Shown: positions 37,095 through 46,349, counted from the first letter of the stretch. The stretch is DNA of 64,000 nucleotides from Mesorhizobium sp. DCY119 (GCF_003590645.1 NZ_CP031834.1:2604501-2668500), one strand, 5' to 3'. A program made the numbers and translations. Notes: generated by a model from the sequence alone, not told the origin.

Positions 37095-38147
37095 ATGCAG
37101 CAGCGCCGCATTGGCCGCACCGACCTTTCCGTTTCCAAGATCTGCCTTGGCACGATGACATGGGGGCAGCAGAACACCGAGGCCGAAGGTCATGCCCAGA
37201 TGGACCTCGCTTTCTCGCGCGGCGTGAATTTTCTCGACACGGCCGAACTCTATTCGATCCCGCCAAAGCCCGAGACGCAGGGAAGCACCGAAACCATCGT
37301 CGGCAACTGGATGAAGGCGCGCGGCAATCGCGACCGCGTCATCCTCGCCTCCAAGGTGGTCGGCCGCACCTCTAATGAATGGTTCCGGGGAGGGCGGCCG
37401 TCGAAGCTGGTGCGCGCCGACATCTTCGATGCGATCGAGAAATCGCTGAAAAGGCTGCAGACCGATTATCTCGATCTCTACCAGATCCATTTTCCGGATC
37501 GGCTTATCCCCTGGGGCTCCAACCCGACGCGCATCGGCACCGTGCCGGGCAAGCGCGCCGAGGATGAAACGCCGATCGCCGAGACGCTCGCCGTGTTCGA
37601 CGAGTTGGTGAAGGCGGGCAAGATCAGGCATCTCGGCCTGTCCAACGAAAGCTCCTGGGGCGTGATGCGCTTTCTCACCGAGAGCGACAAGGGCATCGGC
37701 CCGCGGGTCGCTTCGGTGCAGAACGCCTATAACCTCGTCAACCGCACTTTCGAGGTCAATCTGGCTGAGGTCTGCGAGCGCGAGGATGTCAGCCTGCTTG
37801 CCTATTCGCCGCTGGCGCAGGGCTATCTGACCGGAAAATACGACCATGGTGCAAAGCCGGAAGGTGCGCGTTCGACGCTGTTCAACCGCGGTCAGCGCTA
37901 CGAGACGCCCTACGCCGCTGAAGCGCTGCTCGCTTACAACGAGCTTGCGAAAAACTTCGGCATGGAGCCGGCGCTGTTCGCCAGCGCCTATGTGACCAGC
38001 CGCTGGTTCGTGACCTCCAACATCATTGGCGCGACCTCGATCCCGCAACTCGAAACGGCGCTGGCGGCAGCCGAAGTGACCTGGACCGACGAGATGCAGA
38101 AGGCCGTCGACGACATTCACCAGCGTGTCGGCAATCCGTGCCCCTGA
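37095..38147 (+). CDS. Aldo/keto reductase, Tas-like
   Basis: A 350-aa NADP(H)-dependent oxidoreductase of the aldo/keto reductase superfamily, closest in pattern to E. coli Tas. The catalytic tetrad is visible: Asp and Tyr in FLDTAELYS, Lys in VILASKVVG and His in LYQIHFPD. SLLAYSPLAQGYLTGKY and NIIGATSIPQLETAL are typical NADP-binding elements. The substrate is unknown. It precedes the Fae-like gene by 84 bases on the same strand. Confidence 0.92.
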   Translation: MQQRRIGRTDLSVSKICLGTMTWGQQNTEAEGHAQMDLAFSRGVNFLDTAELYSIPPKPETQGSTETIVGNWMKARGNRDRVILASKVVGRTSNEWFRGGRPSKLVRADIFDAIEKSLKRLQTDYLDLYQIHFPDRLIPWGSNPTRIGTVPGKRAEDETPIAETLAVFDELVKAGKIRHLGLSNESSWGVMRFLTESDKGIGPRVASVQNAYNLVNRTFEVNLAEVCEREDVSLLAYSPLAQGYLTGKYDHGAKPEGARSTLFNRGQRYETPYAAEALLAYNELAKNFGMEPALFASAYVTSRWFVTSNIIGATSIPQLETALAAAEVTWTDEMQKAVDDIHQRVGNPCP

Positions 38148-38231
38148 ACGACAGATTGTGACGTTCTGGCCAGTGGACCGGCCCGGGCCCGCTCGATAAG
38201 TTGCGGGCCATATTCGCGAGAGGAAAAAATC

Positions 38232-38771
38232 ATGACTGATATCTGGTTCCGCACGGGCGAGGCGACGGTGCTTGCAGCCGAAGGACAGGCGACGGACGCG
38301 ATGCCCGAGGTTCTGATCGGCTCGGTACGCGGGCCGGTGGGGCAGGCTTTCGCCTCGATGATGGGGCAGGTGAAGGGCCATACCCGCATGTTCGTGGTGC
38401 GCGACCTGAACCAGCAGGTGAAGCCGGCGACGATGATGACGACAAAGGTCACCATCAAGAACATGGCCTATGCCGAGCTGCTTGGCGGTGTCGTGCAGGC
38501 CGCCACCGGCGACGCCATCGTCGATTGCCTTGCCGAGGGCATCCTGCCGAAGGACGAGGCCGACGAGCTCTGCATGATCATCATGATCTGGCTCGATCCG
38601 CGCTGCGCCGAGGACGAGAACCTCGACAAGAAGGATCTCTATCGCACCAACTACGAGGCGACCAAGATCGCCATCTCGCGCGCCATGACCGGCAAGCCGA
38701 CCGCCGACGAGCTGATCGCCAACCGCAAGACGGTGAAGCATTACGCGCTCGACGGCGTCATCGACTACTGA
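38232..38771 (+). CDS. Formaldehyde-activating enzyme (Fae) family homologue, catalytic His apparently replaced
   Basis: A 179-aa protein of the Fae family (formaldehyde condensation with tetrahydromethanopterin). Core motifs are kept: GEATV near the N-terminus, GPVGQAFASMMGQVKGHTRMFVV, KPATMMTTKVTIKNMAYAELLGG and YEATKIAISRAMTGKPTADE. By eye, the position of the conserved catalytic histidine of Methylorubrum Fae (VAHIDLIIG) is a methionine here (AMPEVLIG), with a three-residue insertion before it. Activity may differ or be lost. Start MTDIWFR with an AGAGGAA site. No other tetrahydromethanopterin genes are in the window. Confidence 0.86.
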   Translation: MTDIWFRTGEATVLAAEGQATDAMPEVLIGSVRGPVGQAFASMMGQVKGHTRMFVVRDLNQQVKPATMMTTKVTIKNMAYAELLGGVVQAATGDAIVDCLAEGILPKDEADELCMIIMIWLDPRCAEDENLDKKDLYRTNYEATKIAISRAMTGKPTADELIANRKTVKHYALDGVIDY

Positions 38772-38945
38772 GAGATTGTTTCCTAACTCTACCCTGCCGG
38801 CCATCTGACGCGGCAGGGTGGGTTGTCCAACAATCTCCGCTCTGGTCGCTGGACCGCCGCTTAAGCCGCGCTGGCTGTGATTTTGGTGGCCGCAAGGGTC
38901 TATGGATGCGCGCATAGCCCTTTCGATCGCCAGAGTTCCTTGTTC

Positions 38946-39848
38946 ATGAGCAGCACTTCCATATCCGCGCCGGCGATCCTCAGATCGCAACGCTGGGCGT
39001 TGGCCGCGCTGCTGCTTGGCGGCATCGTCATCGGCTGTTCGCCGATCTTCGTGCGGCTTTCCGAAGTCGGGCCGATGACCACGGCGTTCTGGCGCGTGGC
39101 GCTGGGAATGCTGCCGCTTCTCGGCTGGCAGGCCGCCAGCCAGTCGCGCGGCGAGGCCGATGCACGGCCCGCCGGCTTTTCCGATTACATCGCCCTTTGC
39201 GTGCCCGGCGTCATGCTGGCCGGCGACCTCGTCGCCTGGCACATTTCGCTTCACCTGACGTCGGTGGCCAATGCGACGCTGCTTGCCAACATGGCGCCGA
39301 TCTTCGTGACGCTGGGCGGTTGGCTGCTTTTCCGCACGAAAATCAGCCGGATTTTCCTCACCGGGCTCGCTCTGGCGCTGGCCGGCGTCGTCATCCTCAA
39401 GGGCGGGCCGGCAGCCCTTGGTGGCGGCGACATCAAGGGCGATGTCATCGCCATCATCGCCGCGGTCTTCTATGCCGGCTACATCCTGTCGCTCGGAAAG
39501 GTGCGCAGCCGCTATTCGACGCTGACCGTGATGCTGTGGACGACCGGCTCGGCAGCCATCTGCATGCTGCCGCTGGCGCTGTTCTTCGAGGCCGGCTTCT
39601 GGCCCTATACGCTGTTCGGCTGGGCGATCCTGATCGGGCTTGCCTGGCTGTCGCACGCCGGCGGGCAGGGGCTGATCATCTTCGCACTGGCCTGGCTGCC
39701 GGCGGCCTTCTCGTCGCTGACGCTGCTGATCCAGCCGGTGGTGGCGACCATATTGGCCTGGCTCCTGCTCAGCGAGACGATCGGCATCATGCAGGCCGTC
39801 GGCGGGATCATCGTCCTTGCCGGAATACTGGTCGCGCGGCGCGGCTAG
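38946..39848 (+). CDS. DMT superfamily transporter (EamA repeats)
   Basis: A 300-aa inner-membrane protein with about ten hydrophobic segments in two EamA halves, typical of drug/metabolite exporters. Typical elements include WRVALGMLPLLGW, WHISLHLTSVANATLLANMAPIFV and LTLLIQPVVATILAWLLLSETI. Substrate is unknown. The ATG at 38946 (MSSTSISAP) is chosen over an earlier in-frame start without family sequence. It follows the Fae-like gene by 175 bases. Confidence 0.9.
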   Translation: MSSTSISAPAILRSQRWALAALLLGGIVIGCSPIFVRLSEVGPMTTAFWRVALGMLPLLGWQAASQSRGEADARPAGFSDYIALCVPGVMLAGDLVAWHISLHLTSVANATLLANMAPIFVTLGGWLLFRTKISRIFLTGLALALAGVVILKGGPAALGGGDIKGDVIAIIAAVFYAGYILSLGKVRSRYSTLTVMLWTTGSAAICMLPLALFFEAGFWPYTLFGWAILIGLAWLSHAGGQGLIIFALAWLPAAFSSLTLLIQPVVATILAWLLLSETIGIMQAVGGIIVLAGILVARRG

Positions 39849-40051
39849 GCTGTGTCCGACATTCAGGTGATGGCTGGCTGCAAATGGCGATTTTATGCGC
39901 TTCCGGTGCTCACGTACCAAATGTATTTTTTAGCCGGCCTCGCGTCATCAAACTGCAATAAACAAAGCTTGATCGGCCTATCGATTGCATTAGACGGCGA
40001 AACGAATAAACAGGAATCTGAACCAGAATTCCTTTGAAAAGCCGTCGCGCC

Positions 40052-40537
40052 ATGAAGCACCGAATCCTGTTCGGATCGTATCCGATTCCGCGCTTTGCCG
40101 GGGTGCCGAGCCACAATTTCATCGTCTGGGTCGATCCCGACGGGAAGCCGCTCTACGAGATCAATGGCGGGGCGAGCAATCCTGACGGCACCTTCAATTA
40201 TTTTTCGATCTTCGGCCGGCTGACCGCCGTGGAAACCGACTATGCGCACAGCAATCTGGCATACTGCCCGGAATTCCATATCCGCCCGACGTCGCGCACC
40301 GTGCTGTTGCTGGAAGCGCCTCATCGCGAGGTCGCGGCGCGCTGGGCGCGGGGCATGAGGACGGTGAACCGCATCGCCGCTTCGGGCCTGCGCTATTCCT
40401 TCCTGACCCAGAACAGCAATTCGGTCGCCTCCGCTGTCGCGCGCGGCATGGACCTCGTCGTACCGCGCTCCTCTCTCGGACCGCTGCGCGCCCCCGGCGG
40501 ACGCCGCCGGCTGGCGCTGGAGCCAATGGTGGCTTAA
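40052..40537 (+). CDS. Unidentified protein, perhaps peptidase-fold
   Basis: A 161-aa soluble protein with no recognised family. Visible segments are FAGVPSHNFIVWVDPDGKPLYEINGG and LRYSFLTQNSNSVASAVARGMDL. The pair of a conserved His near an F-W strand and an NSNS helix start faintly recalls permuted NlpC/P60 or papain-like folds, in which a Cys normally sits at the helix start; here that position is Ser/Asn. This is a guess. A start at the ATG at 40052 is used. The preceding 200 bases are AT-richer than neighbours, and repeats follow. Confidence 0.6.
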   Translation: MKHRILFGSYPIPRFAGVPSHNFIVWVDPDGKPLYEINGGASNPDGTFNYFSIFGRLTAVETDYAHSNLAYCPEFHIRPTSRTVLLLEAPHREVAARWARGMRTVNRIAASGLRYSFLTQNSNSVASAVARGMDLVVPRSSLGPLRAPGGRRRLALEPMVA

Positions 40538-40550
40538 CGGCATCTCTTCC

Positions 40551-40569
40551 TTCTCCCACAAGGGGAGAA
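40551..40569. repeat. Short rhizobial palindrome (TTCTCCC / GGGAGAA)
   Basis: TTCTCCC-acaag-GGGAGAA is a perfect 7-base stem just after the unidentified gene. It is of a type repeated many times in rhizobial genomes and may also slow 3' decay of the transcript. Confidence 0.65.
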
Positions 40570-40599
40570 TACGTCGGCGCGTTTCATCATCGCCACCCT

Positions 40600-40645
40600 C
40601 CCTCATCCTGAGGTGCGAGCGAAGCGAGCCTCGAAGGACGCACCT
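40600..40645. repeat. Rhizobiales palindromic repeat (CCTCATCCTGAGGTGC type)
   Basis: The sequence from CCTCATCCTGAGG through GCGAGCGAAGCGAGCCTCGAAGGACGC is a well-known, very abundant intergenic repeat of Rhizobiales genomes. The halves fold into a stem. Established knowledge; identified from memory, not by search. Confidence 0.7.
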
Positions 40646-40697
40646 GTTCATCGCCACGCCCTGCATCGCAGTCTGGCCATTGTCAAAGAGCCGGGAA

Positions 40698-40759
40698 AGA
40701 CGGGCGGCCGAAATCTCGCTCATCTTTTGTATTTTCTGCGATCTTTCGACCGCCCGTCT
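40698..40759. repeat. 10-base inverted repeat AGACGGGCGG / CCGCCCGTCT
   Basis: Perfect arms at 40698-40707 and 40750-40759 are separated by 42 bases. No function can be assigned. Confidence 0.55.
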
Positions 40760-41120
40760 CGGTGTCTGTCCCGAAGTCGGCCGGTCACAACGCCCGCTCC
40801 ATGTACATTCCATGGACAAGACGCCGCGGCTTCTCCGCATGGTTTTGGGCAGTGGCATTTGCGCCGTGCTCGTTCCACGCCGACCTGTGTCGGGCCCTCG
40901 GGTCCCTGGCTACCACACCAAGGCGGGAGGTCACCGCCACTCCCCCTTGATCCCGGTTCCAGAACCCGGTCCCGCAGGAGCGATGGGGGATTATGCGGGA
41001 GGTGTTTTGGGTGGGGAAAGATTGGGCGAGAAAAAATGTGCGGGGTGAATGGAAACAATGGGTTGGCGGGAAATTGGGTGGAAATCTTTCCTCCACAGTT
41101 TCCGCTGGTTTCAGCTTCGG

Positions 41121-41166
41121 CAGTTCTGCACCGTGGCAGCCTTCACAGATGGTCCGGCATGGATCT
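41121..41166. repeat. Inverted partial copy of the tandem repeat unit
   Basis: This stretch (TTCTGCACCG ... CCGGCATGGATC) is the imperfect reverse complement of the segment 41368-41409 in the first tandem unit (GATCCATGCCGG ... TGCAGACTG). This shows that the region is a mosaic of direct and inverted modules. Confidence 0.6.
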
Positions 41167-41239
41167 GTCGCAAGAGCGACCCCCGCATGCGCTTCGCTCA
41201 TGCTGCGCCCGGGATGACGAACGGCATGTTAGGTCTTCG

Positions 41240-41518
41240 CTAATCGTCAACGCTGGCTCGCGGCAGTTGCGTCTTTGGCCAGCAACAACGTTTGCGATTG
41301 GCTGCGACACCCCCTCTCTTCGTCATCCCGGGCGGAGCACGAGCGAAGCGAAGGGCGCAGACCCGGGGATCCATGCCGGAACGGAGAAGAGCCTCAGCGG
41401 TGCAGACTGCAACAGCGGCAAGACCGGGCCGTGCTTGACGATGCTGCGGCCAATGGGTCCCGGATAACCTCCGCTTCGCTACGGTTTCCGGGATGACGAA
41501 TCGCGTGTTTGGCTCTCG
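41240..41518. repeat. Tandem repeat unit A (279 bases)
   Basis: Begins CTAATCGTCAACGCTGG, contains a palindromic core near 41320-41380 (CGTCATCCCGGGCGGAGC ... ACCCGGGGATCCATGCCGG) and ends GGGATGACGAATCGCG. It is a diverged copy of unit B that follows directly. The core is a common Rhizobiales intergenic palindrome. Confidence 0.75.
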
Positions 41519-41770
41519 CTAATCGTCAGCGCTGGCGCGCGGTAATTGCGTCTCTGGTATTAAACAACGTTTGCGATTAGCGGCGACACCCCCTCTCTTC
41601 GTCATCCCGGGCGGAGCGAAGCGGAGACCCGGGATCCATGCCGGAATGCAAAAGAGCTTCAGTGGTGCAGAACGCGTCGACATCAGGGCCGGGCCGCGCC
41701 AGACGATGCGCTGGCCAATGGATCCCGGATAGCCTCCGCGTCGTCCGGTTTCCGGGATGACGATGTCATG
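41519..41770. repeat. Tandem repeat unit B (about 252 bases)
   Basis: Starts with the same words as unit A (CTAATCGTCAGCGCTGG), shares the CGTCATCCCGGGCGGAGC palindrome and the final TTTCCGGGATGACGA, and has scattered substitutions and small deletions. The copies are old enough to have diverged. Confidence 0.75.
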
Positions 41771-41917
41771 GTTGGCACCGCCAGTCACCAAGCCCGCCAA
41801 GTCACCTTTGCCTCACCATCAGATTCTTTACAGCACCCTGTCGGCTTGCTCGCAGCTCGTTCGTCTTAAGGATATCGACGGTCCGGCAGAGCGCCGGCAG
41901 ACACACGGGAGACGACG

Positions 41918-42835
41918 ATGAAGACAATGCTGATTGCAATGATCGCCACTGCAGCCGCCGCTTTTGCCGGCCCGCGCACCGCTGAAGCCGAGGAGGCGAA
42001 GCCCAGGACCGGTTATGTCGAGAACAATGGCGTGAATTACTATTACGAGATTCATGGCGAGGGCGAGCCGCTGCTGCTGTTGCATGGCGGGCTCGGTTCG
42101 ATCGACATGTTCGCGCCGATCATGCCGGCGCTGACCGAGCACCGGCAGGTGATCGCTGTCGACCTGCAGGGTCATGGCCGCACGGCACTTGGCGAACGCG
42201 AGATCAGCCTGACGGCGCTGGGCGACGATATGGCGGCGGTGCTGAAGGAGCTCGGCTACGGCAAGGTCGACGTGCTCGGCTATTCCTTCGGTGGTGGCGT
42301 CGCCTTCCGGCTTGCCGTGCAGCATCCCGAGACCGTGCGCCGGGTGGCGCTGGTATCGGCGGGTTACGCGGCCAACGGCTTCTATGACGACATGCGCGTC
42401 CAGCAGGCGCAGGTCACGGCAGCCGCCGCCGACTTCATGAAGGACACGCCGATGTACAAGTCCTATGTCGCGGTAGCACCCAAGCCGGAGGACTTTCCAA
42501 AACTGCTCGGCCAGATGGGCAGCTTCATGCGCCAGGATTACGATTATTCCGAAGACGTCAAGACGCTGAAAATGCCGGTTATGATCGTGTTCGCCGACAG
42601 CGACATGTACAAGCCCGAGCATATCGTGAAGTTCTATCAGCTGCTTGGCGGCGGGCTGAAGGATGCCGGCTGGATGCGCGAGACCATGTCGCAGAACCGC
42701 CTGGCGATTATCCCCAACCGCACCCACTATGACGTCTTCTTCGCACCCGAACTGGTTTCGACCACGCTGCCGTTCCTCGACGGCCAGACCAAGGTCAAGA
42801 CGTGGGACGAGGTGGTGGAAGAGGCGAAGAAGTAA
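41918..42835 (+). CDS. Secreted alpha/beta hydrolase
   Basis: A 305-aa protein with a signal peptide (MKTMLIAMIATAAAAFAGPRTAEA) and a classic alpha/beta hydrolase fold. The oxyanion HGGLGS is followed by VIAVDLQGHGRTA, the nucleophile Ser in VLGYSFGGGVAFRLA, an Asp in VIVFADSDMYKPEH and the His in IPNRTHYDVF. It is predicted periplasmic; substrate unknown, perhaps an ester. It lies downstream of the repeat region and is convergent with the acyltransferase, with a shared terminator. Confidence 0.88.
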   Translation: MKTMLIAMIATAAAAFAGPRTAEAEEAKPRTGYVENNGVNYYYEIHGEGEPLLLLHGGLGSIDMFAPIMPALTEHRQVIAVDLQGHGRTALGEREISLTALGDDMAAVLKELGYGKVDVLGYSFGGGVAFRLAVQHPETVRRVALVSAGYAANGFYDDMRVQQAQVTAAAADFMKDTPMYKSYVAVAPKPEDFPKLLGQMGSFMRQDYDYSEDVKTLKMPVMIVFADSDMYKPEHIVKFYQLLGGGLKDAGWMRETMSQNRLAIIPNRTHYDVFFAPELVSTTLPFLDGQTKVKTWDEVVEEAKK

Positions 42836-42852
42836 GCAAGTTTTACGACGAA

Positions 42853-42888
42853 AAATGCCCGCGCGTCCGGAAGGAGGCGCGGGCATTT
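42853..42888. terminator. Bidirectional intrinsic terminator
   Basis: The AAATGCCCGCGC / GCGCGGGCATTT stem lies between the hydrolase (+) and the acyltransferase (-) stop codons, with A- and T-rich flanks. Confidence 0.85.
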
Positions 42889-42891
42889 GCT

Positions 42892-44952
42892 TTAGTCGGG
42901 CTGGAATATGTGTGCGTAGAGATAGCTCAGGTTTCGCGCGGCTGTGGCGGTGAGGTGATCTGCATCGCGATACAGCGGGACGCCGTCGCGGGCGGCCGCG
43001 CAATGGCCGTTGCTGCAGAAGGCCGGAAGCGGATCGACGATCATCGCATCGTACTTCCTCGCATATGTCTCGATCGTGGAGCGGGCGAGTGCTTGTCTCT
43101 TCTCGACGTAACTCCATGGCGGCGCCACGTCCGCCGAGCCGCCTTTGATGGCAGCTTTCGCCAGGGCCTCGGGGATATTGCGGCCCATTTCCGGCACATC
43201 CATCACCAGGACGACTTTCGTGCCTTGCCGGGTCAGTTCCGCCAGAGTGCGGTCCAGCGCTGCGGCGATAGGTGCCGAATGATCTTCGAGTGAGGGCGAT
43301 ACCGAAGGATCGAAGTAGATACCCTGATTGGGAAGCTCGGCGTCGTGAACATATTTTGGCCAGTAGGCGACCAGAAAGACGAGCGGAATATGTTGCTCGG
43401 CAATCATATCGCGTATGGCCGCGTTGAATTCCCGGCATTTCTCGAAGAGGAGGGGATCAGACAGCTGCACGTCGAAGAGCGGAGGGCAGGATGGACGCGG
43501 GGCCGTCAGCCCACGCACGCCAGCCTGACTGGCCGCAGCGTCGATCGCCGGGCCCATCGCCTCTGCATGGGAGTCGCCCCAGACGAGGAATTTTGGCTCG
43601 CCGGAGTCGGTTTTTCCGATGTTGCAAAGCTTGCCCGATCGGACGTCCTCGGCGGATGCCTCCTGTCCTTTGCGGTCCGGGGAACATCCGGGCCCCGAAA
43701 AGCGGGCGACGTCATATTTGGCGCTATAAATCCGCTGCGCGATCTCAGGCAGGCGCTCGGGCACGCCCTGTTTTTCCACGACGATATCGCCGAGTATCAC
43801 GGACGCCACCACAGCCGCGATCGCGCCTGCAAACAGCGGTCTTCGGCTGATGAAACCGGACTGATTGCGAAAGGGGCGCTCGATGAAGCGCCACGACAAT
43901 ATGGCAGCCGCGATCGCTCCGAGAACAACCAGCACGCCCTGCACCGGGGAGAGTTCCGGCCACACCAGATAACGCGTGAAGACGATGGCGGGCCAGTGCC
44001 AGAGATACAGCGAATAGGAGATCAGTCCGATGAACACCATGGGCCGGGCAGTCAGCAGCCGGCCGGCGGGGCCATTGGTTGCATGGCCATGAATGACGAG
44101 CGCTGCGCCTATGCATGGAACCAGCGCGGCAAGGCCCGGAAATGGCGTGCTGTCGTCAAAGGCGATGACCGCATAGACGATCAGGAGAATTCCCAACGCG
44201 GCCACTGCCTCGCGGGCCGGCCGGCTGCGGACGGCAGGGAGGACGTTGAAGGCTAGAAGCGAGCCGAGCAGCAGCTCCCAGATACGGAATTGCGTCAGGT
44301 AGAATGCCGAGACGGGGTTCGTGTGCACGGCCCATACGCTTGCCGCCAGCGATGCAATGAGCAGCGTGAGCAGTATCGGCGCGATGTAGCGGCGGGCAAA
44401 CCTGCCGAGCAGGATCAGGACCAGGGGAAAGAAGATGTAGAACTGTTCTTCGACAGCCAGCGACCAGGTGTGAACCAGCGGCTTCATCTGGGTGCCGATG
44501 TCGAAATAGCCGCTTTCCCTTTCGAACTGGAAGTTCGAGGTGAAGAAGGCGGCGGCACGGAGACTGCGGGCAAAGTATTCGAATTCCGCCGGCATGAAGA
44601 AGAGCCATGCCATGATGCCGCAAGCCGCAAACATCGCGAAAAGTGCAGGGAAGATGCGGCGGATCCGGCGCTCGTAGAAGCGCAGGAGATTGAATTCACC
44701 TCGGATGATTTCCCGCATGATCAGGGATGCCATCAGGTATCCGGAAATCACGAAGAACACGTCGACGCCGACGAACCCGCCTTTGAAGCCAGGGATTCCG
44801 GCGTGATAGAGAACGACCGGCAGAATTGCGATGGCACGCAGGCCGTCAATGTCCGCACGATATCGCAGATGCCCGGCTTGCCGGTCGAGGATTGGCGTCC
44901 GGACCGTGCCGGGCGCGACAGCAACATTCACCCAAATCTCTCCTGGAAACAT
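42892..44952 (-). CDS. OafA-type acyltransferase with C-terminal SGNH domain
   Basis: A 686-aa inner-membrane O-acyltransferase. The N-terminal acyltransferase-3 domain (about residues 25-380, ten or so helices) starts YRADIDGLRAIAILPVVLYHAG and contains FVGVDVFFVISGYL, FYERRIRRIFPAL and HTWSLAVEEQFYIFFP. The periplasmic SGNH domain follows, with VWGDSHAEAMGP and the catalytic Asp-His in DADHLTATAARNL. Such proteins acetylate O-antigen, exopolysaccharide or peptidoglycan sugars. Start: ATG at 44952 is chosen, though its ribosome site is weak; a GTG 66 bases upstream is possible. Confidence 0.88.
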   Translation of the reverse strand: MFPGEIWVNVAVAPGTVRTPILDRQAGHLRYRADIDGLRAIAILPVVLYHAGIPGFKGGFVGVDVFFVISGYLMASLIMREIIRGEFNLLRFYERRIRRIFPALFAMFAACGIMAWLFFMPAEFEYFARSLRAAAFFTSNFQFERESGYFDIGTQMKPLVHTWSLAVEEQFYIFFPLVLILLGRFARRYIAPILLTLLIASLAASVWAVHTNPVSAFYLTQFRIWELLLGSLLAFNVLPAVRSRPAREAVAALGILLIVYAVIAFDDSTPFPGLAALVPCIGAALVIHGHATNGPAGRLLTARPMVFIGLISYSLYLWHWPAIVFTRYLVWPELSPVQGVLVVLGAIAAAILSWRFIERPFRNQSGFISRRPLFAGAIAAVVASVILGDIVVEKQGVPERLPEIAQRIYSAKYDVARFSGPGCSPDRKGQEASAEDVRSGKLCNIGKTDSGEPKFLVWGDSHAEAMGPAIDAAASQAGVRGLTAPRPSCPPLFDVQLSDPLLFEKCREFNAAIRDMIAEQHIPLVFLVAYWPKYVHDAELPNQGIYFDPSVSPSLEDHSAPIAAALDRTLAELTRQGTKVVLVMDVPEMGRNIPEALAKAAIKGGSADVAPPWSYVEKRQALARSTIETYARKYDAMIVDPLPAFCSNGHCAAARDGVPLYRDADHLTATAARNLSYLYAHIFQPD

Positions 44953-45265
44953 GCGGGGGCGGAGAGGCTTCTGTTCCTGAAATGTGACTTCAGGTGGGCA
45001 GAAGCCTTGCGTTGCCACTGCTTAGCGGCAAATACACGGCAAAAGCGGCGGTTCGGTGTCGTCCGATCTGAGCGGACTTGTGCAATGCAACAACACCGTG
45101 CCAGAATTTTTGTCGAGTCTATTTTGGATGTTTCTGCGCGGCTTGCCTGGCGCTAAGAGATCGTTGAGCCTCAACTCGCTGGCTTCTCCACCGCTTGCGC
45201 TCGGGTATTGGGCGTCCATCAAGGCGTCCGAAGCGTCGCCAATTCTATGAAATTTGGAAAGAAAA

Positions 45266-46327
45266 ATGAGCCGTTTCTGGAGCAGCCTGACCCACGAGCT
45301 GAAGCCATACGTACCGGGCGAACAGCCCCGCATGGCGGATCTGGTCAAGCTCAACACCAATGAAAGTCCGTTTGGTCCTTCGCCGCGCGTGCTGGAAGCA
45401 ATACGCGGCGAGGCGGCCGATACGCTGCGGCTGTATCCGGACCCGCAGGCCGTCGCGCTGCGGGCTGCCTTGGCCGCCTATCACAAGGTGCAGCCTGAAC
45501 AGGTGTTCGTCGGCAACGGTTCGGACGAGGTGCTGGCGCACGTCTTCGCTGCCCTGCTGAAGCATGATGCGCCGCTGCTGTTTCCCGACATCACCTACAG
45601 TTTCTACCCGGTCTATTGCCGCCTGTTCGGCATCGCCAGCGAGGCCGTTCCGCTCGATCCGGCCATGCAGATCCGCCTTGCCGACTATCGCCGGCCGGCG
45701 GGCGCGATCATCATGCCCAATCCGAATGCGCCGACAGGGATTGCGCTGTCACGGGCAGAGATCGTCACCCTGCTGGAGGATCATCCCGACGCGCCCGTGG
45801 TGATCGACGAGGCCTATGTGGATTTCGGCGCCGAGTCTGCGGTTCCGCTGGTCGCCGCACATCGGAACCTTCTGGTGGTTCAGACGATGTCCAAGTCGCG
45901 GGCTCTGGCGGGCTTGAGGGTCGGCTATGCGATTGGCGATGCCGAGCTGATCGAGGCGCTCAACCGGGTGAAGGACAGCTTCAACTCCTATCCTCTCGGC
46001 CGGCCCGCCCAGGCCGGCGCCATCGCCTCGCTGGAGGACGAAGCCTATTTTCAACAGAGCCGGCTTCGCGTGATCGAAGGCCGCGAGCGGCTGAACCGCG
46101 GGCTGGTGGGGCTTGGCTTCGACGTACTGCCGTCCGCGGCCAATTTCGTTTTCGCGCGTCATCCCGCGCATGAGGGGGCGGCACTGGCCGCCGCGCTGCG
46201 CCAACGGGCGGTAATCGTGCGCCATTTTCCAGCGCCGCGCATCTCTGACTACCTGCGGATAACCGTGGGCACGGAAGAGCAGATCGACCGGCTGTTGTCG
46301 GCTCTGTCGGAGATACTGGGCAGTTAG
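45266..46327 (+). CDS. hisC: Histidinol-phosphate aminotransferase
   Basis: A PLP-dependent class II aminotransferase that converts imidazole-acetol phosphate and glutamate to histidinol phosphate in histidine synthesis. The 353-aa protein has [52 protein letters not shown] and the PLP-lysine setting [20 protein letters not shown]. Some HisC paralogues act on aromatic amino acids instead. The ATG at 45266 is used. It is monocistronic, next to the acyltransferase (divergent), not in a his operon. Confidence 0.92.
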   Translation: MSRFWSSLTHELKPYVPGEQPRMADLVKLNTNESPFGPSPRVLEAIRGEAADTLRLYPDPQAVALRAALAAYHKVQPEQVFVGNGSDEVLAHVFAALLKHDAPLLFPDITYSFYPVYCRLFGIASEAVPLDPAMQIRLADYRRPAGAIIMPNPNAPTGIALSRAEIVTLLEDHPDAPVVIDEAYVDFGAESAVPLVAAHRNLLVVQTMSKSRALAGLRVGYAIGDAELIEALNRVKDSFNSYPLGRPAQAGAIASLEDEAYFQQSRLRVIEGRERLNRGLVGLGFDVLPSAANFVFARHPAHEGAALAAALRQRAVIVRHFPAPRISDYLRITVGTEEQIDRLLSALSEILGS

Positions 46328-46349
46328 CGCCGCTTCTCGCGGCTGCCCT

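Larger units (their letters stand above)
40538..41917. other. 1.4-kb intergenic region without a credible gene, filled with repeats
   Basis: No reading frame here has convincing protein character; the longest plus-strand frame (40613-41467) runs through palindromic and tandem repeats. The region contains a common rhizobial hairpin at 40551, a palindromic repeat at 40600, an inverted pair at 40698/40750, an inverted partial copy at 41121, and two tandem 250-280-base units from 41240 to 41770. It separates the unidentified gene from the secreted hydrolase at 41918. Confidence 0.7.

Noticed and set aside
36603-39920. A 1105-codon minus-strand frame across several plus-strand genes
   Set aside because: It covers aldo/keto reductase, Fae and the transporter in full, all of which are recognised proteins; the antisense sequence is His/Arg/Gln-rich and not protein-like.
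40613-41467. A 284-codon open frame on the plus strand in the repeat block
   Set aside because: It runs through palindromic and tandem repeats, has no family-like sequence, and other frames are also open there because of base composition.
45019-45265. A short gene (MQQHRARIFVESILDVSARLAWR) between the acyltransferase and hisC
   Set aside because: Only 23 codons, no ribosome site and no conserved features; probably the promoter region of the divergent genes.
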